Below are positions 16,508-25,793 of a stretch of 64,000 nucleotides of DNA, in pieces. The stretch is from F23-B02 sp946405205. Lineage in GTDB: Bacteria > Bacillota > Clostridia > Oscillospirales > Oscillospiraceae. Made by a program: the position numbers and the translations under genes. The stretch lies in NCBI GenBank assembly GCA_946405205.1, contig CAMJGL010000009.1, positions 1 to 64,000 on the forward strand, given 5' to 3'. The notes beneath the pieces were generated by a model. The model was given only the letters and a program-made list of their open reading frames with translations. It was not told where the DNA came from and made no database searches. Positions within the stretch are counted from its first letter, which is position 1; every line of letters begins with the position of its first letter.

Positions 16508-17371
16508 ATGGAAAAGAAAAAAGTGTTTTTTATTAAAGATATCAGTCCGGAAAACGCGATAAGGGCGTTTGATGCGCTGGGCATCGAGCTCAGGGGCAAC
16601 GTCGCGGTCAAGCTCCACAGCGGCGAGCCGGGAAACCAGAACTTCCTGCGCCCGGCGTTTATGAAAGATATCGTAAACCACGTCGGCGGAACGATCGTCG
16701 AGTGCAACACAGCCTATGACGGCGGAAGAAACACCACCGAGGCGCACCGCAGAACCATGCAGCTTCACGGCTGGGTGGATATCGCGGACGTCGACCTCAT
16801 GGACGCCGAGGGCGAGATCGAGATCCCCGTCGTCGGAGGCAGGCATCTTGAAAAGAATTTCGTGGGCAAGACCCTGCCTGAGTACGACTCCATGCTGGTG
16901 CTGTCCCACTTCAAGGGTCACCCCATGGGCGGCTTCGGCGGCGCGCTGAAAAACATATCCATCGGCCTTGCCTCGGCCTACGGCAAGATGTATATCCACG
17001 GCGTCAAGGATACCGACGACTACTGGAACTCCGACCATGACAGCTTCCTTGAGTGCATGGCAGACGCGGCAAAGAGCATCGTCGACCGCTTTGAGGGCAG
17101 GATGGCTTTCGTAAACATCATGTGCAATATGTCCGTTGACTGCGACTGCTGCGCCGTGGCGGCCGACCCCAAGATCGGGGATATCGGCATCCTCGCATCG
17201 CTCGACCCCGTGGCCCTCGATCAGGCCTGCATCGACCTTGTATACGACTCAAGCGACGAGGGCAAGGCCGATCTCATCGAGCGAATAGAGTCGCGCAACG
17301 GCATCCACACCATCGAGGCTGCCGCCGCCATAGGCGTGGGCAGCAGAGAATACGAGCTCATTGAGATCTGA
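16508..17371 (+). CDS. DUF362 domain protein
   Basis: 287 residues matching the DUF362 family. Recognisable parts are VAVKLHSGEPGN near the N terminus, SHFKGHPMGGFGGALKNISIG in the middle, and the cysteine group VDCDCC before the conserved ILASLDPVALDQACIDL. These Cys residues may bind a metal or iron-sulfur cluster. Many DUF362 proteins carry an extra ferredoxin domain; this one does not. ATG 16508 is chosen because AGGTG lies 7 bases upstream; the GTG at 16499 overlaps that site. The GTPase gene starts 1 base after its stop. The biochemical function is unknown. Confidence 0.82.
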   Translation: MEKKKVFFIKDISPENAIRAFDALGIELRGNVAVKLHSGEPGNQNFLRPAFMKDIVNHVGGTIVECNTAYDGGRNTTEAHRRTMQLHGWVDIADVDLMDAEGEIEIPVVGGRHLEKNFVGKTLPEYDSMLVLSHFKGHPMGGFGGALKNISIGLASAYGKMYIHGVKDTDDYWNSDHDSFLECMADAAKSIVDRFEGRMAFVNIMCNMSVDCDCCAVAADPKIGDIGILASLDPVALDQACIDLVYDSSDEGKADLIERIESRNGIHTIEAAAAIGVGSREYELIEI

Positions 17372-17372
17372 T

Positions 17373-19862
17373 ATGAAAAAGCTTGTTGTCGGCGTACTTG
17401 CCCATGTGGACGCCGGTAAAACGACTCTCTCGGAGGCCATGCTGTATACCTGCGGCAGCATACGGAAGCTAGGCAGGGTGGATCACCGCAGCACCGCGCT
17501 CGATACCCACGAGCTTGAGCGGGCCAGGGGCATAACCATATTTTCAAAGCAGGCGAGGCTTAGCACCGACACGATGCAGCTTTGCCTGCTCGACACGCCG
17601 GGACACGTTGATTTTTCCGCCGAGACCGAGCGCACGCTTCAGGTACTCGATTACGCGGTGCTCGTCATATCGGGCTCGGACGGGGTGCAGGCGCACACGG
17701 AGACACTGTGGCGGCTGCTTGAAAGAAACCGGGTGCCGACACTCATTTTCGTGACGAAAATGGATCTGACCGCCAGCGACAGGGAGCGCGTTATAGATGA
17801 CGCGCGCCTGCGCCTGTCGGAAAACTGCATTGATTTCGGTGCGGAGACGGCTCAGCTTTGGGAAAGCCTCGCCATGTGCGATGAGCGTCTGCTGGACAAA
17901 TATACGGAAACGGGAGTTGTCGGAGAGGAGGATATCGCCGCTCTTATAAGCTCCCGCCGCGTGTTCCCGATGCTGTTCGGCTCGGGGCTCAGGCTCGAGG
18001 GCGTGGACAGGCTCATTGAGTTTATCGAAAAATACGCACGTCAGCCGGATTACCCCGCGCAGTTCGGCGCAAAGGTATACAAGATCATGCGCGACGAGCA
18101 GGGAAACCGCCTGAGCTGCATGAAAATAAGCGGCGGCAGCCTGAAAAACCGAAGCCTTGTAAACGGCGAAAAGGTCACGGGGCTGCGCCTGTATTCCGGC
18201 GCAAGATACGAGACAACAGACGAGGCAACGGCGGGCGACATCGTCGCTGTGCAGGGGCTTGAGAAGACCTATGCCGGTCAGGGGCTTGGCATTGAGAAAA
18301 ACTCCGCCGGGCCTGTACTCGAGCCCGTGCTGTCATACCGCGTTAACCTGCCCAAGACCGCCGACCCTCAGACGGCGCTCAAGAAGCTGCGCCTGCTCGA
18401 GGACGAGGATCCTCAGCTTCGCATAAGCTGGAACGGGCAGCTGCGCGAGATCCATGTTCAGCTCATGGGTCAGGTGCAGACCGAGGTGCTCGCCTCGCTC
18501 ATAAAAGAGCGCTTTGACATGGACGTTAGCATAGATTCCGGCGGCATCATGTTCAGGGAAACGATTAAAAAGCCTGTCGAGGGCGTGGGGCATTTCGAGC
18601 CCCTGCGCCACTACGCGGAGGTGCATCTTGCCCTTGATCCGACAGAACGCGGCGCGGGACTGAGCTTTGAAAGCCGCTGCAGCGAGGACAGCCTCGACGG
18701 CAATTGGCAGAACCTCATTCTCAGCCACCTTGCCGAAAAGCAGCACTTGGGCGTGCTCACGGGCTCACCGATAACGGACATGAAAATAAGCCTCATCGCA
18801 GGCAGAGCGCACCCGAAGCACACCGAGGGCGGCGACTTCCGCGAGGCGGTCTACCGTGCGGTGCGCCAGGGGCTCATGAAGGCCGAGAGCCAATTGCTCG
18901 AGCCGTGGTACGAGTTTCGCATCGAGGCGCCGCCCGAGCATATCGGCAGAGCCATAAGCGACGTGCGCGCCATGTCGGGCGAGTTCAAGACCGAGGACGG
19001 AAGCGTCATAACGGGCATCGCACCCGTGTCGGAAATGAACGGCTACGCGCCCGTTCTGGCGTCCTACACCTCCGGCAGAGGCAGGATATCCTGCCGCCTT
19101 GCGGGCTACTACCCCTGCCACAACGAAAAGCAGGTGCTCGCCGACACGGACTACGACCCCGAGGCAGACCTGCAGAACACTCCCGACTCCGTTTTCTGCT
19201 CCCACGGCGCGGGAACGGTCGTCAAATGGAACGAGGTCGAAGAGCATATGCACATCGACACGGGCTTCGGCAGGGAAAACGAGCCGCCTCCCGTTTACAG
19301 GCCGCGCAGCTTCAGCCTTGACGATAAGGAGCTTGAGGCGATCATGGAGCGTGAGTTCGGCCCCATACGCCGCAGGGAATATACCCGACCTCAGCGCGCT
19401 CAGGAGCAGGACTATACCGTTAAGCCGGTGAGACGCGAGTATATCATCGTTGACGGCTATAACCTCATTTTCGGCTGGGATGAGCTAAAGACGCTCGCGG
19501 CGGATAACCTTGAGCTTGCAAGGTCGCGGCTTACTGACCTTCTGCGCAGCTACCGGGCGTTTCGGGACTGCGAGCTGGTGCTCGTTTTTGACGGCTATAA
19601 GGTCGAGGGAAACCCCGGCGAGCGCGGCACCGAGGGCATCCGCACCGTGTACACCAAAGAAAACGAGACGGCGGATATGTATATCGAAAAGCTGGCAAAC
19701 GACATCGGAAAAAACTACTGCGTGCGCGTCGTGACCAACGACTCCCTCATCCGCCTGTCGGCGCTGCGCTCAGGCGTGCTGAGGATGTCCTGCACGGAGT
19801 TTATAAACGAGCTGAGCTTTGTTATGGAGCAGATAGCGGAGTATATTGATGGAAAACGATGA
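17373..19862 (+). CDS. TetM/EF-G-like ribosomal GTPase fused to a YacP/Rae1-like NYN nuclease domain
   Basis: 829 residues. The first part (about 1-640) is an EF-G/TetM-type translational GTPase: G1 AHVDAGKTT, the switch-I region with ERARGITI, G3 DTPGH, and G4 in the variant form TKMD instead of NKxD. Domains II-V follow, with GQGLG and a C-terminal fold like ribosomal protection proteins. A linker leads to an NYN domain from about residue 688: YIIVDGYNLIFGW, the acidic NETADMYIEKLA and VRVVTNDS, the pattern of YacP/Rae1, an endonuclease that cuts mRNA in the ribosomal A site in Bacillus. The fusion would place a nuclease on a factor that visits the A site. The ATG at 17373 lies 1 base after the DUF362 stop; the weak ribosome site suggests coupling. 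It overlaps ylmH by 14 bases. Tetracycline resistance is possible but not shown. Confidence 0.87.
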   Translation: MKKLVVGVLAHVDAGKTTLSEAMLYTCGSIRKLGRVDHRSTALDTHELERARGITIFSKQARLSTDTMQLCLLDTPGHVDFSAETERTLQVLDYAVLVISGSDGVQAHTETLWRLLERNRVPTLIFVTKMDLTASDRERVIDDARLRLSENCIDFGAETAQLWESLAMCDERLLDKYTETGVVGEEDIAALISSRRVFPMLFGSGLRLEGVDRLIEFIEKYARQPDYPAQFGAKVYKIMRDEQGNRLSCMKISGGSLKNRSLVNGEKVTGLRLYSGARYETTDEATAGDIVAVQGLEKTYAGQGLGIEKNSAGPVLEPVLSYRVNLPKTADPQTALKKLRLLEDEDPQLRISWNGQLREIHVQLMGQVQTEVLASLIKERFDMDVSIDSGGIMFRETIKKPVEGVGHFEPLRHYAEVHLALDPTERGAGLSFESRCSEDSLDGNWQNLILSHLAEKQHLGVLTGSPITDMKISLIAGRAHPKHTEGGDFREAVYRAVRQGLMKAESQLLEPWYEFRIEAPPEHIGRAISDVRAMSGEFKTEDGSVITGIAPVSEMNGYAPVLASYTSGRGRISCRLAGYYPCHNEKQVLADTDYDPEADLQNTPDSVFCSHGAGTVVKWNEVEEHMHIDTGFGRENEPPPVYRPRSFSLDDKELEAIMEREFGPIRRREYTRPQRAQEQDYTVKPVRREYIIVDGYNLIFGWDELKTLAADNLELARSRLTDLLRSYRAFRDCELVLVFDGYKVEGNPGERGTEGIRTVYTKENETADMYIEKLANDIGKNYCVRVVTNDSLIRLSALRSGVLRMSCTEFINELSFVMEQIAEYIDGKR

Positions 19863-20598
19863 ACTTATAAAGCGTGCGGAGGATCTTGTCCGCCGCTGCG
19901 AAAAAACGGCCTCCGTGACCCACACGGCGTTTCTCACGCCCGCCGAGCAGTATGCCCTTGAGCAGTGGGCGGAGCGTATGCCCGACTGCAATATGCTCCT
20001 GTTCGGTGGACACCCCGACTGCGAGCGCCGCGCCGCGTTTTTCCTTCCCTTTTACATGGAAAGGGAGGACTTTGACGCGGAGGACTATATCTGCGCGCTC
20101 AGGGCCGAGGCCTCCTTCGGCGAGCCGGGGCACCGCGACTATATGGGCGCGATAATGGGCCTCGGCATAAAGCGTGAATGGCTCGGCGATATCTGGGTCA
20201 GCGGCGGCACGGCGACGGTATTCCTGCTGCACGGCGTTGAGCGCCATCTCAGCGACAGCCTTGACAAAGTCGGCAGGTACGGCGTAAAAATCGCGCCTAT
20301 CGCGCTCTCCGAGTCCGAGGCTCCCGAGCGCAGGGTGAAGCAGGTGAGCTTTTCGGTAAAAAGCATGAGGCTTGACGCCGTGGCGGCGGGGATGTTCGGC
20401 CTGTCCAGAAGCTCCGCTGCGGGCTTCATAGCCGCCGGCGATGTGAGCCTTAACTACAGCCAGTGCATGAAGGCCGACGCCGCCGTCAAAGAGGGCGACA
20501 TTATCTCCCTGCGCGGCAAAGGAAAGGGTGCTGTCGGAGCCGGGGGCGGCATGAGCCGCAAGGGCAGGCTTTTCGTAAACGCCGAAATATATAAGTGA
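19849..20598 (+). CDS. ylmH: YlmH-type S4 domain RNA-binding protein
   Basis: 249 residues with the YlmH layout: an N-terminal helical and alpha/beta region (LTPAEQYALEQWA, LLFGGHPDCERR), a middle domain (HRDYMGAIMGLGIKREWLGDI) and a C-terminal S4 domain from about residue 165 (MRLDAVAAGMFGLSRSSAAGFIAAGDVSLNY). In Bacillus, YlmH binds the ribosome and helps rescue-pathway translocation; it is usually in the divisome cluster. Here its ATG lies 14 bases inside the end of the GTPase-nuclease gene, which points to a shared ribosome-related task. Confidence 0.88.
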   Translation: MENDELIKRAEDLVRRCEKTASVTHTAFLTPAEQYALEQWAERMPDCNMLLFGGHPDCERRAAFFLPFYMEREDFDAEDYICALRAEASFGEPGHRDYMGAIMGLGIKREWLGDIWVSGGTATVFLLHGVERHLSDSLDKVGRYGVKIAPIALSESEAPERRVKQVSFSVKSMRLDAVAAGMFGLSRSSAAGFIAAGDVSLNYSQCMKADAAVKEGDIISLRGKGKGAVGAGGGMSRKGRLFVNAEIYK

Positions 20599-20611
20599 TA
20601 CTGCGCATAAT

Positions 20612-20645
20612 AAGGCAGGGGATGTTCCCCTGCCTTATTGTTTTA
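20612..20645 (+). terminator. Intrinsic terminator after ylmH
   Basis: 11-bp perfect stem AAGGCAGGGGA / TCCCCTGCCTT with a TGT loop, then ATTGTTTT. Confidence 0.83.
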
Positions 20646-20690
20646 TAACACAAATTAAATATAATTCGTAAAAATATTTATATAATACTA

Positions 20691-20719
20691 TTGACAAATT
20701 AAGAGCTGAGGATTAAAAT
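20691..20719 (+). promoter_or_regulatory. Promoter of the RHH-clpB operon
   Basis: TTGACA (20691-20696), 17 bases, TAAAAT (20714-20719). No CIRCE element (TTAGCACTC-N9-GAGTGCTAA) or CtsR heptad repeat is seen here, although both commonly control clpB in Firmicutes. Confidence 0.75.
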
Positions 20720-20746
20720 ACAAAACATAGGGAAAATGCAAAAATA

Positions 20747-20758
20747 TAAGCATGCTTA
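20747..20758 (+). promoter_or_regulatory. 12-bp perfect palindrome, candidate operator
   Basis: TAAGCATGCTTA is a perfect 12-bp palindrome about 28 bases after the -10 box and 18 before the ATG. Ribbon-helix-helix dimers bind short palindromes of this type, so autoregulation by the next gene product is likely. Confidence 0.55.
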
Positions 20759-20776
20759 AAGAAACGAGGGAAAAAG

Positions 20777-21427
20777 ATGAAAAAAACACTGTACAGCCTG
20801 ATGCTCTCCGATGAGGTCGTTGCGGAGATAGACCGCCTTGCCCACCGCATGGGCACGAACCGCTCAAATCTCATAAATCAGATCCTTGCCGAGCACGTCG
20901 ATTTAGTTACGCCGGAGCGCAGGATAAACGATATTTTTTCCGCTATGGAGCAGCTCATCGCCCCGTCAAGGGAGCTCGTGCCCTTCTTCGCGCCGAATAC
21001 TCTTACCATGTCGATGAAATCCTCCCTTGAATATAAGTACCGCCCCACGGTCAAGTACGAGGTGGAGCTCTACCGCGGGGACAGCGATTATCTCGGCGAG
21101 CTTACGGTGATATTCCGTACCCAGTCCAGAGCGCTGATACAGTCCATGACGGAGTTTTTCCGCATCTGGAAGAGCATCGAGGACGCGCACCTGCGCCCAA
21201 TGATGGAGGAGGGCGCGCCGGGATATGCCCTGTACGAGGGCAAGTTTGTCCGCTCCATAGCGATACCCCGCCGCGACTGCACCTCCGAAGAGCTGGCGGG
21301 GGTCATCTCGGAATACATCAAGCTCTTTGACTCCATGATGAAGGGCTACCTCAGCGGCCGCCTTGACGCCCGCGATGTGGAGGCCTGCTATTTCTCACAG
21401 CTCAGGAGAGCCGACATCCTTATATAA
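20777..21427 (+). CDS. Ribbon-helix-helix (CopG-like) DNA-binding protein preceding clpB
   Basis: 216 residues. The first 45 form a ribbon-helix-helix motif: a short strand (TLYSLMLS), helix DEVVAEIDRLAHRMG and helix NRSNLINQILAEHV. The remaining about 165 residues form an unrecognised alpha/beta domain with an EVELYRG / LTVIFRTQSR strand pair and a helical C terminus, possibly a sensor or dimerisation domain. It is followed 12 bases later by clpB and preceded by its own promoter and a perfect palindrome. The likely role is a local regulator of the disaggregase gene; this is inference. Confidence 0.72.
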   Translation: MKKTLYSLMLSDEVVAEIDRLAHRMGTNRSNLINQILAEHVDLVTPERRINDIFSAMEQLIAPSRELVPFFAPNTLTMSMKSSLEYKYRPTVKYEVELYRGDSDYLGELTVIFRTQSRALIQSMTEFFRIWKSIEDAHLRPMMEEGAPGYALYEGKFVRSIAIPRRDCTSEELAGVISEYIKLFDSMMKGYLSGRLDARDVEACYFSQLRRADILI

Positions 21428-21439
21428 GAAGGTGTTATT

Positions 21440-24019
<2,580 letters not shown>

Positions 24020-24024
24020 TAATA

Positions 24025-24063
24025 AATTACAGCCCTGCATCCGAGGATGCAGGGCTGTAATTG
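24025..24063 (+). terminator. Bidirectional terminator between clpB and the LysR gene
   Basis: 17-bp perfect stem ATTACAGCCCTGCATCC / GGATGCAGGGCTGTAAT with a small GA loop. The gene on the other strand ends one base beyond. Confidence 0.83.
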
Positions 24064-24954
24064 TCAGTTGTTGTCAGTATTGAAGAATTCAAGCACCGTC
24101 TGAATGAATTTTTCCGTTGCCGGCGAGGGCTTGCGGCCCTTTTTGACTGCGATGGCGACGTCGCGGTACTGGGGAGGATCGAACTCCTTCAGGCGAATAT
24201 CAAAGGGCATACGCTGGGTCACGAGCTCGGACAGGATGGAAACGCCGAGACCGCTCTCGACCATTGCCATAACGGAGTAATCATCGTTTACGTCGCAGTA
24301 AGCGCTTATCGGCTGTTCGAGTCTGGAGTTGAGCAGAGCGAATATCTTTGAGACCTCGTTGTTGGCTTCGTCGGTGAGCTTTATTATACGCTCCTGACCG
24401 AGCTGCTGGATGGGATAGGAGTCGGCCTCCGCCAAAGGATGATCGGGCGGCAGAACAGCCAGCATCCTGTCCCGCATGAGCAGGGTGACGTCAAGCTCCG
24501 GGGAAAACGGCGCGCATATGAAGCCGCAGTCGATCACTCCCGCGCACAGCGCATCCTCGGTGTCGCTGTACTCCATGTTCTGAAGCTGGAAGATGATCTT
24601 GGGATAGCGGTCGACAAAGGCCTTGAGAATGGGGGGCAGGCACTGCGTGGAAACGCTTGCACAGGAGCCGATACGGATAAAGCCGGTCTCCAGACCCTTC
24701 AGCGCGTTTGCCTGCTCCTGAAGCACCTCATAACGTGAACACAGATCCTTAATGAAAGGCAGCAGAATAAGCCCGTCGGAGGAAAGCGCAAGCCCGCCGC
24801 GGCTGCGCCGCAGCAGATTGAGATTCCACTCATCCTCAAGGTCGGCGACCATGCGGCTGACGGCGGATTGAGTGTAACCCATGACCTCAGCGGCCTTTGT
24901 TATGCTGCCGAGCTCTGCGACCTTTACAAAGGCCTGATATTTGTGAATGGCCAT
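24064..24954 (-). CDS. LysR-family regulator
   Basis: 296 residues. The N-terminal helix-turn-helix is FVKVAELGSITKAAEVMGYTQSAVSRMVADLE, typical for LysR. The effector domain begins with IRIGSCASVSTQCLPPILKAF. The DNA-binding part is close to the usual consensus, and the protein is of standard length. No target gene is divergently transcribed next to it; a non-coding transcription unit lies upstream. The inducer is unknown. Confidence 0.9.
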   Translation of the reverse strand: MAIHKYQAFVKVAELGSITKAAEVMGYTQSAVSRMVADLEDEWNLNLLRRSRGGLALSSDGLILLPFIKDLCSRYEVLQEQANALKGLETGFIRIGSCASVSTQCLPPILKAFVDRYPKIIFQLQNMEYSDTEDALCAGVIDCGFICAPFSPELDVTLLMRDRMLAVLPPDHPLAEADSYPIQQLGQERIIKLTDEANNEVSKIFALLNSRLEQPISAYCDVNDDYSVMAMVESGLGVSILSELVTQRMPFDIRLKEFDPPQYRDVAIAVKKGRKPSPATEKFIQTVLEFFNTDNN

Positions 24955-25096
24955 CTGTATGCCTCCTGATAATTCCGAAAACGAATGAGATTAAGAAAAT
25001 AAATTCTGTTGTTGCATAGTATATACCAGCAGAAGCATTAAAGCAAGTATAAATATCGTATTCCGAAAAATCATATATATTATGAAATTAATTCGC
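24955..25096. other. AT-rich gap upstream of the LysR gene
   Basis: A ribosome site for the LysR gene (AGGAGG, minus strand) is at its left end. No open frame, strong promoter or terminator could be supported in the rest. Confidence 0.5.
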
Positions 25097-25125
25097 TTGC
25101 GTAATGAACTTCCGAGTTATATATT
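25097..25125 (+). promoter_or_regulatory. Promoter of a non-coding transcription unit
   Basis: TTGCGT (25097-25102), 17 bases, TATATT (25120-25125), preceded by AATTCGC. The same ATTCGCTTGC start and the 17-base spacing recur at 25393-25429 in front of the small membrane protein gene. Confidence 0.55.
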
Positions 25126-25130
25126 ATGAA

Positions 25131-25288
25131 CGGAAAATGTAAATAATTTAACGCTTTCAGACCAGATGCTGCTTTGAATATTTACACTTCCGTTCTTTCT
25201 CTCCCTGTTGTCGGACATCCATAACCCGACGACGAACCATAACTCCCGAAAAAACTGCGCGCTGTTACCGACCGGCGCGCGGTTTTTT
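25131..25288 (+). ncRNA. Candidate small RNA or relic transcript, about 155 nt
   Basis: The segment from the promoter at 25097-25125 to the terminator at 25255-25288 contains no reading frame longer than six codons. Its 3' part carries CTTTCTCTCCCTGTT and CCATAACTCC-like blocks that recur, in the same order, after the small membrane protein gene (25678-25717). It may be a small RNA or the scar of a second copy of that gene whose coding part was lost. Confidence 0.4.
25255..25288 (+). terminator. Intrinsic terminator of the non-coding unit
   Basis: Stem CTGCGCGC / GCGCGCGG (one G-T pair) with a 12-base loop, followed by six T residues. Confidence 0.72.
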
Positions 25289-25400
25289 GCATATATTCAT
25301 TTTTAGATAATATGCAAAAACGGTCTGTAATATATGAATATCAAGAATAGTCAAACTATTAACATTACAAATAGTCATGCAAAACATGAATATTATTCGC

Positions 25401-25429
25401 TTGCTATTTATTCGGAGCCGTTGTAATAT
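25401..25429 (+). promoter_or_regulatory. Promoter of the 61-residue membrane protein gene
   Basis: TTGCTA (25401-25406), 17 bases, TAATAT (25424-25429), preceded by ATTCGC as in the non-coding unit upstream. Confidence 0.6.
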
Positions 25430-25486
25430 ATTATCAGAAGCTGATAAACAATTAACAATAAAAACTATCATAAAGGAGAAATTAAA

Positions 25487-25672
25487 ATGAGTTACGAAGT
25501 CAGAAATTTTGTTGAGAAGATCGTATTTGCTGTGATCGCATTTGCAGCGCTGTGCCTGTTCTGCTTCGACATAATGGGCGCCGTTGCCCAGCCGCTGAGC
25601 TTCCTTGCTCTGCTGTTCCCCATCCTCGGTGTTATCCTTTACATGATCCCGACTCCCGACTTTACAAAATAA
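25487..25672 (+). CDS. Small two-helix membrane protein
   Basis: 61 residues with two hydrophobic segments (about 11-31 and 36-53) joined by AVAQPLS. The family is not recognised. AAAGGAG lies 9 bases before the ATG, and the gene has its own promoter and terminator, so it is probably expressed on its own and possibly strongly. The shared promoter and 3' end motifs with the upstream non-coding unit suggest a former tandem duplication. Confidence 0.75.
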   Translation: MSYEVRNFVEKIVFAVIAFAALCLFCFDIMGAVAQPLSFLALLFPILGVILYMIPTPDFTK

Positions 25673-25727
25673 TTAAACCATTTCTCTTTTCCATTTCTCT
25701 CTGTTTTCCATAACTCCGGCAGCATCA

Positions 25728-25764
25728 ATAAGCCCCATGCAGACCGACCTGCATGGGGCTTATT
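25728..25764 (+). terminator. Bidirectional terminator
   Basis: Stem AAGCCCCATGCAG / CTGCATGGGGCTT with an ACCGAC loop, extended by TA pairs; it separates the small gene from the end of nadE on the other strand. Confidence 0.82.
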
Positions 25765-25793
25765 ATATGTTTTGGAATTTTAAAGCCGCGTAA

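Noticed and set aside
17373..19300. Firm call of tetracycline resistance for the TetM-like GTPase
   Set aside because: The protein is fused to a nuclease domain and diverges at G4; ribosomal protection activity cannot be claimed from sequence alone.
20640..20776. CIRCE or CtsR site before the clpB operon
   Set aside because: Neither the TTAGCACTC repeat nor the CtsR heptads occur; the only symmetric site is the 12-bp palindrome.
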